A stretch of 64,000 bases of DNA, taken from positions 45,446,001 to 45,510,000 of the forward strand of contig JBITNC010000001.1 in NCBI GenBank assembly GCA_050084985.1, in the 5' to 3' direction. Of this stretch, positions 53,660 to 64,000 are shown in pieces. The DNA is from Nageia nagi. Lineage: Eukaryota; Pinophyta. Position numbers and translations under genes: made by a program. Each line of letters begins with the position of its first letter. Within the stretch, counting starts at the first letter, position 1. The notes beneath the pieces were generated by a model. The model did not search any database, was not told where the DNA came from, and saw only the letters and a list, made by a program, of their open reading frames with translations.

Positions 53660-56149
53660 ACCTTAGAGGCTCCTCTTCACATCTTTGGTTTGGAGACTCA
53701 TCTTCAATTTGGAGGTCCTCACTCTTAATTCTACTCTTCATTGTGAGGTAAAAGAGTTTCAAAGGTATAACCTTTTTTTTTTCCTTTTTTATTTTATAAT
53801 ACTAACATATTTTGTATTATATGTTAGTTTATTCGCTTGATTACTTTAGATTATTAACATATTTTGTGATATGTTAATCCTTTATTTTTCAAAGATATGC
53901 TTAAATTTAGCAATATATTGTTATACAATTTTTTAACATTTTTTTTATTTACAAAATATTTAATATATTTTTATAAGTTATCTTGGGGTTAGAAATAAAA
54001 ATATATTGATATAATATTGTAAAAAAATTTATTTTAATTTATAAATACATTTTTTTTACCAAAACATTATAACTATGGCTCTCGTAGGTTTGCTATTGAC
54101 CTACCAAGTCAATCGAAGGCCCTTGCTTGGCCTCCTCCATTTGTTGGTGCTCTATCTCCTATTGCAGCTACTCATAACCCTCTCTCCTTTGTCTCTTTCT
54201 CATTAACCTCTACCCTAACAGTGCTATCACTCAACTTTGCTAGCAGTTGGTCTTTCTTAGCTTCACTCGTAGTTGATGGCCCTCTTCTCCACTGTGGCTT
54301 CTCTTGGCCACCCTCTACTCCACTAATCGACCCTCAACCTCCTCCTTCTACATCACAAATCATGTGGCTCCATCCTATGCTCTTCTTGCCTCCTCTCACT
54401 CTATGTGGCCTCCATCTCATTATTTTACTCTCACTCCCATTATGAGTAGGCATAGAATAAAGGGGGGATCTAATTTAATTTAATGATCATGCATTTAATT
54501 GACCTTCTACAAGTTAGTGATAATAAATTCAATTTTGTTTATTGCTTGCAAGTTAAAATTTACCTTCTGCCCACATTAATGGCCTTAAGTAGAGTAAAAG
54601 GTAAGTTTTTTTTGGTAGGAAAGTAAACATGAATGGCATTTATTTTTTGTCATAATTTTTTGGTAGGGTGTGAAGTAGTTATATTTTTGAATAAATATTA
54701 TTACCTTTGTTTCTAAAAGAAGGTAATTTCTTGGCATTAACTATTTAGATTTATAGTATTGGTGAAAATATAATTTTTAGTACTTATTAAGATACTATTG
54801 CTATTTTTTAGCATCTCTCCTTAGTTAAAATTTTTAAGGTAACCAAATAATGCTTTTTTAGTATATATTAAATGGGGAGGCATCTTAAAATCCATTTTAA
54901 GTAAGAAAGGGGGAATTGTTTTTTAAAGTATTTACTTAAAATTTTAGATCCTTCTATTACCTTTTTTTTTAAGTGTTGATAAATTCCTTATGCAATACTT
55001 AAAATTTTTAGATCTTTGATGCAATGATATGAATGCAAGCTTATTCCTCTTTAAAGTTTTGAAGTTAACTTATGCAAATTATGGAAATTATGCATGAGTA
55101 TTTATCCTTTTTTTAATGCAAAGTGATATATAGACTTATGCAAATTAAGTAAATGATGCATGCTTAATTTTTTAAGTTAATAGGAATAATGCATGCTTCT
55201 TACTTAAAATCTTTTAAGTTATTAGAATGATGCAATGTTTATTACTTAAAGTTTTTTTTTAAGTTATGATGCATTTGATGACTCCATATTTTTTTTTCTT
55301 ATGCAAAGTATGGAATGGACTTGTGCAAAATAAGGGATGATGTAAAGATGTCCTTTAGGGGTTGTAAATAAAACCCATTGGACTTTTAGGTTCCAAGTTA
55401 TGAAGGGATGATGTTTTATTAAAATGGTTTACATCATATTTTGTACTTTTGCTTTATTTACTTATGCAAAAATCACAAAAATTGAAATATGCAACCCCTT
55501 AAAATGAACACATTTGCACGTACATTTTGCAACACAACTTGTTTGGGGAGCCATGAGGTAAGGATAGGCAAATTGGAGCCTTTAAATTTGATGATCCAAA
55601 TGGTAAAAAGTTCATACTTCTCAATTGCCCCTAAGTCCTTTGTTGGTCTGGACATAACTCCAATAGGTAAATAAGCATGTGTGTAGTGATACCACATGTA
55701 TGCATGTCCATTCAGAGATTATCCTAATATCTTAGGAGGACAACATGAAACCTAATCAAGAATAATAATTTGGCCAATCCAATAAACATCATAACCTTGG
55801 AAAATATTAGGTACTTCTCCTTGTGAGAAGGTATAATACTAACCAAGTGAATTGGTTGAGGATTGGTAGTGCTTGGGCTCCTCTTGTGCATGCATCCAAG
55901 TGAAGGTCTAATTTTAGATAAGAAAATAAGCCTCAATAATGTCACTCTACATCTATGATTCTTAAGATGAGAAATGTATTTGGGTACATAGGTTATTATT
56001 TGAGTTGTAAAAAAATTGAACTAGTGAATCTAATCAAGCATGTCTTAGTTAATTAAATATAACATGTATCACTTACTTGATTAAAACTTAACATATAATG
56101 TTGTTTATTGAACCATATGATTATTATTTTTCACATTATTATGTAGCAA
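53660..56149. other. Long leader of copia-2, copy B
   Basis: It is the counterpart of 6398-8890. The pyrimidine-rich zone is at 54080-54450, where minus-strand readings (for example KLRKTNC and RLMRKRQRREGYE, with TAG at Gln-like positions) look protein-like. The plus-strand reading 54221-54445 is the proline-rich reverse of that. The word-repeat zone is 55010-55330. Minus-strand open readings 55697-55473 and 55945-55724 match those of copy A. Confidence 0.45.
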
Positions 56150-56830
56150 ATGGGAGAATCCTTGTTACCCAAACACATTCTTGATGGTTCCAACTTTGAG
56201 ATTTGGAAACCTCGGATGAGAGCTAAATTACGAGCAAGGAAGCTTTGGCAAATAGTGAATAAGAACCTTGTTGCTCCTATAGATGAGGAGGCACCTGAGA
56301 TAAAGAGCTAACAAGTGCATCTTTGTGGGTTATGATAGTCAGCATAGAGGCTATAGGCTCTACTCTCCATCCTATAAAGGAGTGTTCATTTCAAGGGATG
56401 TAAAGTTTAATGAGCTTACTGAAGAATCTACTTCTAATGAGGATGTTGATGATTCCAATGACTCGATAGTTGCACCTAGTTAGTTGGGTATTGATATAGA
56501 TAAGTCACCTCAAGAGAAAAATTCTCTAACATAAAGAGTAACAAGGAACATGACCTTAAATAAATCCTTATTTACCAAAATTGACAACAAGCATGAGAAC
56601 TCATCTTTCAAAGATGTTTCTAATCACAAGTGCTGGGTGGAAGCCATGAAATTTGAGTATGAGATGCTTATGAAAAATGAAACGTAGGATTTTGTTCCTT
56701 ATCCCAATGAGAAGAATGTGATTAGAAATAAGTGGATCTACAAGGTCAAGTGCAATTCAATTGAAAACATTGAGAAATACAAGGCAAAGTTAGTAGCTAA
56801 ATGTTTTCCATAAAATTATGATGTAGATTA
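56150..56830 (+). pseudogene. copia-2 gag stub joined to integrase end, copy B
   Basis: Gag opens MGESLLPKHILDGSNFEIWK (start 56150; the conserved Trp is intact here, unlike copy A) and RMRAKLRARKLWQIVNKN. It stops at the deletion join near 56290. It continues as the integrase tail (KCIFVGYDSQHRGYRLYSP) and the linker to RT with EEKNSLT and NHKCWVEAMKFEYEML. Confidence 0.85.
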
Positions 56831-56849
56831 TGAGGAAACCTTTGCTTCC

Positions 56850-57470
56850 ATGGCAAAGATGCCCACTATCAAAATTATCCTTGCTCTTTCTATAGCAACA
56901 ATATGGAAAGTTTTTCAACTTAACATTAAGAGTGCATTTCCCAATGGTGACTCAGATGTGGAAATGTTCATGAATCAACCAAAAAAGTTTATTATGGATG
57001 GTAAAGACTCTTTTGTGTGCAAGCTAAAGAAGTCATTGTATGGATTTAAGAAAGCACCTAGAGCTTGGTACAAGAAGATTTCAAGATACTTTGCAGACAT
57101 TGGATTCTCCAAGTGCTTTTCTAACTCCAATCTATATATGCTCAATCAAGCAAAAGATGTGGTATTCATTCTCTTTTATGTAGATGATCTTTTGATTACT
57201 GAAAATAATGATGAAATCATTCAAGAGTGCATATCCAAACTCAAGGCAACATTTGAAATGATTGATCTTGGTCTCTTTCACTACTATATTGGAATGCAAG
57301 TGTATCAATACAAGGATTGTACTTATCTTAGTTTATTTAAGTATATATCAGATATCTTGCAAAATTTTGGAATGGATGAGTATATATATGTTACAATCCC
57401 AATCTCTCTTAAAATAATTATTTCTCTGAGCTCCAACTCTCAATTGGTTGATACTACAACTTATAGGTAA
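56850..57470 (+). pseudogene. copia-2 reverse transcriptase, copy B
   Basis: An open reading of 206 codons: MPTIKIILALSIATIWKVFQ, NIKSAFPNGDSDVEMF (first catalytic Asp has become Asn), VCKLKKSLYGFKKAPRAWYK, FYVDDLLIT (57174-57200) and MIDLGLFHYYIGMQVY. It has no stop between 56850 and 57470, but the Asp change and the missing upstream part mean it is not functional. Confidence 0.9.
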
Positions 57471-58141
57471 TTGATTGGTAGTCTTCTATATTTAACTATT
57501 TCTAGGCTATATATTACCTTCACAATGAATCTGATGGTTCAATTCATGCAAAAACCATATGTTGAGCACCTCAATACTGTTAAGCAAATCCTAAGGTATG
57601 TTGTAAGGATAAAGGATCTTACTCTCAAGTATTCTAAGTTTCCCTCATTTATTCTCTCAAGGTTCTTAGATTCTAATTATGGAGGAGATAGAGATGATAA
57701 AAAATCAACTTCTGCATATGTATTTAGCATTGTTTTAGGTGCTATCTCTTGGGATTCCAAAAAGTAACCTACTATTTCTCTTTCTACCATAGAAGTTGAA
57801 TATTATGCTATGTATATTGTAGCCCATGAAGCTATTTGGCTAAGGCATCTTCTGAAAGAAATTAGGTATGAGCAAGTTAGCTCATCTTTAATTTCTTTAG
57901 ATAATCAGTCAACTATTTCTTTGGCTAAGAATCTTGTGTTCCATTAGAGAATAAAATATGTGAAAATCCAAGCCTAATTTATCAAAAACAAGGTTCTTGA
58001 TGGCATCATACACTTGGAGTATTGTCCATTTACCTTGAAATTCACTAATTTGTTCACCAAACCCCTTCTTGAAGCTTAGTTTTGTAAGCTTAAGGATGCT
58101 ATTAGTTTGGTGAAGTTGCCTTTAAGGGGGAGAGAGTTTGA
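57471..58141 (+). pseudogene. copia-2 RNase H, copy B
   Basis: MIGSLLYLTISRLYITFTMN, VKQILRYVVRIKDLTLKY, FLDSNYGGDRDDKKSTSAYV, GAISWDSKK and a stop (57471-57767 open). Then STIEVEYYAM (catalytic Glu kept), LDNQSTISLAKNLVFH and NLFTKPLLEA. It ends at about 58141. Confidence 0.88.
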
Positions 58142-59066
58142 ATTCTTATGTTGAATTCATGTTTGTGATGAAAACTTCACCCTTAAGAGGATTTTGTGTT
58201 GTATAGTGTTGATTTTGTTGTAAACCTTCATGGTAAGTTCACTTTACATGAGGAATTTTTTTTACAAAATTTTAGAGCAAAAATTGGCCAATCAAGCACT
58301 GTTTAGTTATCCATGTGTGAGGAACTCTTATGTGTCTTTTGCCACTGATTAGTTATCCATATGTGAGGAACTCATATGCATAATTTATTTTTTGCTCTAC
58401 TATTTATGATAATCAACACATGTTTTGTATACAACAGGTGACTATGAGTTTTGGCTTGGCATATTCATGATGATTTATAGTGTACCATTGATCAATTTAT
58501 GATGGCATCTATCCTTATTGATATGATTGTGTTGCATCTAATTGATATTATTATTTGAGCTATTTTGAATTGCAGGTTCTCTTAAAATTACAGGTTACTT
58601 ACTTCAATTATGTAGGCTTGTGGAGACTCTTCATGACTTCTATTTGGATGACTACTTCATGTACATTGAAACCGGTTATGGTTAATGATTGTATTTGGCA
58701 AAGTAGTGAGTCTCAAACTAGATCTTTCTTACTTTATAAGTATGAAAAAATTTCTCATATTTGTTGTATCTATTTGAAGGAGAACTCTCTTACTTCTCTT
58801 TTCCTTCTCTCTTATTCATTCTATCCCAATATTGCTTTAAAGGGGAGTGTTGGAATGTATAATGCATTATTGTAAAGGTTTTGTAATAATTTTTTATGTA
58901 AGTTCACTAATAATTAAGGGTATCATTTTATACCTTAAGTATTTAAAGTGCATATGATAATGTAACTTGTCCTACACTCCATGTCATGAGCATGCCCCTT
59001 GGGTAAAAGGGTGTGCATGTCATGGATTTGTAACATTGGGTAAAAGGGTGATCCAAAGGGGGATTT
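58142..59066 (+). other. copia-2 3' noncoding region and truncated 3' LTR, copy B
   Basis: The hairpin at 58232-58255 (AAGTTC ... GAATTT) has lost one pair relative to copy A. TTAGTTATCCATGTGTGAGG and TTAGTTATCCATATGTGAGG units lie at about 58304-58365. The conserved block is at about 58433-58495. The polypurine tract TTTAAAGGGGAG precedes the truncated LTR 58848-59066, which ends at GGGGGATTTT as in copy A. Confidence 0.75.
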
Positions 59067-60727
59067 TACACTGATAATTATCTTTTACAGGTTATTGTAA
59101 ATATAATTTAGTGTGGAGGTGAGCATAATTTCATGGTTGAAGAGATTCTTCTATGAACACATACTGAGGGAAGAATGCCATGGCTAATTCAAGAGATTGC
59201 AAGTTACTGAGGTATTCAACATTGAGGACTCACTATAACTAGAGGGAATAGGAGTCATGTTGGTTTTCCAAAGATGTGTGGTGCAGTTGAAGGCACCAAA
59301 GGATTCTTGGAAGATAATCTATAGCTATATCTTACCATTGCTTAAGGGAAAGCAATTCAATAGGGGAGGCTTTATGATGTCCCATTTGGATCAATGATAA
59401 ATTGTATCATGGTCACTTTGTATTCTAGTATATGTTTATATTAATGTTGTGATTATGTAACTCAAATAAGAGCTTATGGTATGCAAACCCCACTATGATC
59501 CCAACAATGGTATGTCTTCCTTCATTAGTGATATTGTGTAATGTAATGGGTTATATCAAATTATGGGAATCCTAATGTATCATGTGTAGTTAAGGGGTGA
59601 TCCCAGATTGTGGAATCCCTAGGTAGATATTTTTCATGTATGTTCCAAGTGAACAAAGGAGAATGCTAATGTTGGGTGGATTCTATATATACCATGTGGG
59701 ATCAAGAGACCTTACAGACCCCCATGTTAACCTAAGAGGTGATTTGGACCCCACATCAACCTTGAGGGCCTTCATGACCCGCACATTGGTATACTAGACC
59801 AATGGGACCCCCACGTTGGCATATTAGGCCATTATGATCCCCATGTTGGCACTATTAACATATTAACCCCAACATTGTATGAGAAAAGGCTTAGGATGAT
59901 AATGAGGCATGGATTATGGATATGAGAGACTATATATAGGGTATGGAGCTCCATTATGAGGTTACCACTTATCATACACTTTCTATACCAGTCCTGATCA
60001 AGAAATAAAGTCTTAGCGATGTTTAGCAACTATTCCTAGATGAAATCTAGAGTGGAAGGGTGGGGGGCCTGATATTCTATAACTTAAGTGGTTCACCTAG
60101 CCCATCTGGTGAAATTCTAAGGATGAGATACTACCTCCATTTTTCATTAGGGTACGAGGAGACTCCTTCCTAGGAGGTTATTCAAATATTGAGGGAGTTA
60201 GTCTATCTTATAGTTTGGTTTGGTTTTCATAGGGTTTAGAACCCTATATTAGTTGGTGTACCTCCATTGTATATTCATAGTCTCTCATAATCCAAAGGCA
60301 ATTCATTATGTTCCATATCATTATGTTATTTAATTATGTGCATGTGTTTCCATTATCGCATTATGTTGTGATATCATTGTCTATTCCATGTGTAGTGATA
60401 TAATGGTGTTGGAAGCTTCATATATGAGTTGTATTGCATTCATTAAAGCTATTGTGTTGTGTATTGTTGTTGTGAGGCATTCATAGGATTTGTAGGGTGT
60501 TGGACAAGCCCTAGGGGTTGATATCAACACTAGGTGACCATTGTTGGGTGTTGTGTGAGGTGTGGGGGCTTTGGAAGGCCCACATTTATTTTGTGGAGTT
60601 ACTATGTGGCCTAGAGAACAATCATTGGGGTTATGATTGAATTATGGTGTGGGCATTTGATGTTTTAGGGTTGAAAAAATCCTAGTGTTGGTTGTTTTAA
60701 TTGAGGGTAATTTTGGATCCTTATAAG
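59067..60727 (+). repeat. gypsy-1 internal remnant and 3' LTR, copy B
   Basis: 59067-59374 matches 13760-14064, ending in AATAGGGGAGGC. The LTR runs from TGATGTCCC (59375) to CTTATAAG (60727), followed by AATCCA, so the flank ATCCA is kept next to gypsy-3. Confidence 0.85.
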
Positions 60728-61440
60728 AATCCATAAAGTTTCTTGATGGCCTTTGGAATCTTCCTTTCCTTTATAGCCTGAATCTACCTTCACTACATCT
60801 TATGATACTACATGTCTAAGATACTCTACCTATTATATTCTAAAAATTCATTTAGATTCCTTGGTATATAATTGATATTCATGTAATATTTACAATGTGT
60901 ATCTACATGTTGTAGGTACTCTTGTTATTTTTTTTATAGATAAGGATATCATCAAAGAAGACTAAATTAAACTTGTAGACCAAAAGGTATAAGTAAATAT
61001 TCATAATAAATCTAATGTGTATAAAATAATATTTTAGGAATATCTTCTATAATTCTAATTTAATGATATCCAAAGCATAAATCAAGATTAGTGAAATAAA
61101 TAATGTCATACAATTCATCTAATGAATCATTAATAATATGGTTTGAAAATATATCTTTGATAGTAATTATTTTAAGCTCCCGATAATTCATGTGTATACA
61201 TTATGATCCAGCACTTTTGTGTACTAAAATTATTAAGGTTTAGAATGTGATATGATTAGGTCTAATAATTCCCACTTTAAAAATTTTTGGCATGACCTTT
61301 TCAAAATTTAGTTTTTGCAAGTGATGATATCCATATGGTCAAATGTTTGGTAGTTGACTTTTTTGCAATGAGGTTGATTGCATGTTCTTTCTCTCTTTTT
61401 GATGGTAGGTCATTAGGAATATCCTAAAAAACCTTCTTGT
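60728..61440 (-). pseudogene. gypsy-3 reverse transcriptase, copy B
   Basis: The minus strand has the same blocks as 15418-16140: SKREKEHAINLI, ELNYYQRYI-type remnants of RELNKITIKD, and FFDDI with Asp codons near 60947-60952. In copy B the HKKDGS box reads HKSAGS. Confidence 0.82.
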
Positions 61441-62054
61441 ATTTGATGATGATCTCCTATAATTCCATTGGTTATGAAATGGTTTATACCTTTATATATA
61501 AGATGAATGTAGTTTATATTTTGGTGATCTATATAGTTTTGGGGTATGCATATTGTAGATATATAATAATGAATTGTAATGAAATAAAGCACTATTTCTC
61601 TATAATATACTTACTAAACTATTGTATACTCATATATATTTTTGGATAATTAAGAAGAGTTTTGTATGGGTATGATATATTTTGATCCTTTACAGTTTGA
61701 TATAATGTTTATACTTAGTCAAGTTTGAACATTTCCTATGGTATTTGATTTTGGCAAAGATCTGATAGTATTGGAGTGAAAAAGTTTGTCAGAATAGCGA
61801 TAAAATAAAATAGTGTTGGTACTTAGTTATTTTTGAACATTTTATATAATGTTTGATTTTGGTAGAGATCTGACAGTATTGAGATGGAAAAAGTTTTCTA
61901 GAATAGCAAAAAAATAAGATAGTATTATACTTAGCCATTTTTGAATGTTTTGTAGAACATTTAATTTTGATGGAGATTCTATAGAGTGGAGCAGATCAAA
62001 TTTTTTCAAAATAGCAAGAAAATCAAATAAATTTATTATCTTTAGCATAAGTTT
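61441..62054 (-). repeat. gypsy-3 upstream part with tandem repeats, copy B
   Basis: It is the counterpart of 16141-16737. The three degenerate units of about 110 bp are at about 61690-62040. The minus-strand reading SIESPSKLNVLQNIQKWLSI and FFHLNTVRSLPKSNII is open over 68 codons (62048-61842). Confidence 0.55.
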
Positions 62055-63070
62055 TGTTGGAGGTGGTTAATCACACATCATGGTGAATCATAGTTAAATT
62101 AACCACTTAAAGTGTTCCAATTATGAGATTCAAGTTCCAACCATCTAGATTGAAGCATGTTCAAAGAATTCTACCAAAATAGTGCATTTTCCTTCGTATT
62201 TGGTTTTGATGGGTTCGTTTGAATATAGATACCTAAAATATTTTTGGAACCTTGGAAAAATATGCTTTCATTACAAGAAGATGATTTCATCTCCCAGATT
62301 CAAGTTTCAAGTTTTGATCAACTTGGAAGGTGTCAATACATGTGATAGGATGATTTAGATCCTTGTATATTTGAATACAAGTTGTAAATCTTATTAGAGA
62401 ATCAAATCTAATACTTTTCTAAATATCTAATTAGTTACAGATATTGTAGTTTGTTAAAAGCTTATTAGGAATTAGTTAGAAGATATTTCTCAAGAGAAAA
62501 ACTAAGTATTACCTCAATTGAAGGAGAAGGGGTCAAATATAGTAGATATTTCCCCTATTTTGTACTAGTACCATTGATTATGAAATATAATTTGCTTCTT
62601 GGTCTCTTGACTATGATCTATTTATCATTATTCTTAAATGGTTGTGTAATATGTTTGTTTGCACTTCATGGAAAATGATAGTTTATTAGTAGTTATTCCA
62701 TATCTGTAAGATGTTTTGAAGAGCATAATTACTTAGAATGTCATATTTTATATGGTGGCTAGAAAATCAAACTATTTGACTAACTTAGATTCTGCTTTAA
62801 TGGATGCCTGTACTAATCTGAATATTTGTTTTGCTTATTTACAACCCACTAACCTAGCATTTTAAGTTTGCTTTAGTTTTATAAATATATTTTTAGAACC
62901 CTTACTTTTAGTAAAATCCAATCCGATCTTGATAGGAACCAACCTTCTTAGGAGATTGAATTTTAGTTTTAAAATTCATTCATCAAAATTATAGTTGTGA
63001 TTTAGATATGTGGGTGCATGTATAAAATTACCACATCTCAATCAACAATATTATAATTCTTTTTGGCATG
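62055..63070 (+). repeat. 5' LTR and primer-site region of gypsy-4, copy B
   Basis: It starts TGTTGGAGGTGGTTAATC at 62055 and ends near 63060, before TTTTGGCATGCTTGATGGGA (the primer-site counterpart of 17735-17754). The TATA-like TATAAATATA is at about 62880. It contains a small insertion relative to copy A near 62585-62600. Confidence 0.65.
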
Positions 63071-63214
63071 CTTGATGGGATAATCTCTTACTCTATTCTA
63101 AATTATGCATGATTATTATATCATGATGGTGACTGCTTAGTTGAAACTCATTTTATCTCTAAAAGATTGAACCTAGAAAATTGTTTAGTTTTGCTTCCTT
63201 AGTTTTTGTTGATT

Positions 63215-64000
63215 ATGAGAACAAGATCACAAACTAATAAAGGCAAAGAATTCTCTAGTATTGAAAAGTTAGAAAGATCTATGAAAACTAGAGTAAAAAA
63301 TCCAAATCTCTTTAAGATCTTATTCATATTTTAAACCCCCGCTATGTTGAACTCTATTCCACCTTTCACTAGTAGGAATATTGTCAATCCACTTGTTCAA
63401 ATGGATTACCTAGCTCAACCTCTTATTTATCTAGGATGGAATACTTCTAGTGCTCTTCAAGTTGCAAATCCTCATAAAATCCTAGTATAAGTTGAAAAAG
63501 CTTTCCAAAATTAGGATGGTTATGAAAAGATTTATTATGAACATTATTAGGATATTGCAGATATGGCCAAGTAATACAACATAGTTAATGAAGATGTTAT
63601 GCCTAGATTGCTTTCCATGTCCTTGTCTAGCAAAGTGTTGGATTGGTACAAAACTCTTTTGGCCAATTCCATTTCTATATGGGCTAAACTTGCTGAACCC
63701 CTCATTCTTGAATTTAATGAGGTTGATGATCTGTATTCTTTGCTATCATAATTCAATGTTATTCAAAGGCATAGTCAAGAAAATATATTTGTCTTTAACT
63801 TAAGATTTGTTAAACCTTAGGCTAGAGTGTCTCTAGCTGTAAGGCCTCGTACTTTAATGGCTCTAATGTTTGAACTTAAAGCATTTAGTCTATATTTAGC
63901 CTAAAGGATTCAAATGACATGACCTCACTAATTTTTAGATATTTATAAGTATGCTTTACAAGTGGAAGCTTCTATTATTTATATGGGAAAGCTTCCTACT
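63215..64000 (+). pseudogene. gypsy-4 gag N-terminal part, copy B
   Basis: It is the counterpart of 17888-18674: MRTRSQTNKGKEFSSIEKLE at 63215, then, after a frame change, NPLVQMDYLAQPLIYLGWNT, EDVMPRLLSMSLSSKVLDWY (Trp intact, a stop in copy A), TLLANSISIWAKLAEPLILE, NEVDDLYSLLS, NVIQRHSQENIFVFNLRF and YKYALQVEASIIYMGKLP. It runs off the window. Copy B keeps several Gln, Trp and Asp codons that copy A has lost. Confidence 0.85.

Larger units (their letters stand above)
53159..59066 (+). mobile_element. copia-2, copy B (internally deleted)
   Basis: It has a 5' LTR 53159-53645, a perfect 12-base primer site TGGTATCAGAGC (53648-53659), the long leader to 56149, a gag stub 56150-56290, then the end of integrase, RT, RNase H, 3' noncoding region and truncated 3' LTR (58848-59066). 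Gag C-terminus, protease and most of integrase are deleted. Confidence 0.9.
48859..64000. repeat. Duplicated block, copy B
   Basis: This is the second copy of 1601-18674, in the same orientation and with the same nested structure. Differences from copy A are: no copia-1 at the left edge, a deletion of about 1.95 kb inside copia-2 (join at 56290-56291, matching 9041/10988), and scattered substitutions and small indels. It continues beyond the window. Confidence 0.93.

Noticed and set aside
1-64000. tRNA, rRNA or intact host genes
   Set aside because: None seen. Each sizeable open reading was assigned to a retroelement domain, its antisense, or the unassigned region at 34847-37429.

Overview
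The window is transposable-element DNA from a plant nuclear genome. I see no intact host gene, no tRNA or rRNA gene and no CRISPR array. It holds at least eight LTR retrotransposons or fragments of them (Ty1/copia and Ty3/gypsy), most of them old, inserted inside one another and full of in-frame stops. The AT-rich composition, scarcity of CpG and the Tat-type gypsy and Sirevirus-type copia elements suggest a large, repeat-packed genome such as a gymnosperm. That is an inference; no sequence here names the species. A run of 100 N (41245-41344) marks an assembly gap.

Layout, left to right. 1-1600 is the 3' end of a copia element (copia-1). 1601-18674 is a nested block: a minus-strand gypsy (gypsy-3; pieces 1601-2045 and 15418-about 16720), split by a plus-strand gypsy (gypsy-1, 2046-15417), which is itself split by a copia of the copia-1 kind (copia-2, 5886-13759). 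Gypsy-4, a plus-strand Tat-like element, starts at 16738 and runs to about 34649. It is interrupted twice inside its gag: by a complete minus-strand Sirevirus-type copia (copia-3, 18865-28926, 5-bp target duplication AGCAC) and by a solo-LTR-like insertion (29218-30610, target duplication GAGCT). A 2.6-kb coding-like region that I cannot assign follows (34847-37429). Then come copia-4 (about 37430-41244, same family as copia-1 and copia-2), the gap, copia-6 (minus strand, about 42640-44513) and copia-5 (44595-about 47993).

48859-64000 is a second copy of 1601-18674. It has the same nesting order and the same junctions, roughly 93-95% identity in the parts I compared by eye, and a deletion of about 1.95 kb inside copia-2. 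Because the nested junctions are shared, this is a duplication of chromosomal DNA (or an assembly duplicate) and not independent transposition. The second copy lacks copia-1 and so shows the empty site into which copia-1 inserted.

Relative order of events from nesting and by-eye divergence: gypsy-3; gypsy-1 into it; copia-2 into gypsy-1; loss of part of the copia-2 3' LTR; duplication of the whole block; then copia-1 into the first copy and the 1.95-kb deletion in the second. Copia-3 and the solo LTR entered gypsy-4 independently, and the solo LTR looks youngest. Points most worth following up are the covarying hairpin array in the 3' noncoding part of the copia-1/2/4 family, an RNase H domain placed before the reverse transcriptase in gypsy-4, the unassigned coding-like region at 34847-37429, and the in-frame loss of protease and integrase in copia-5.
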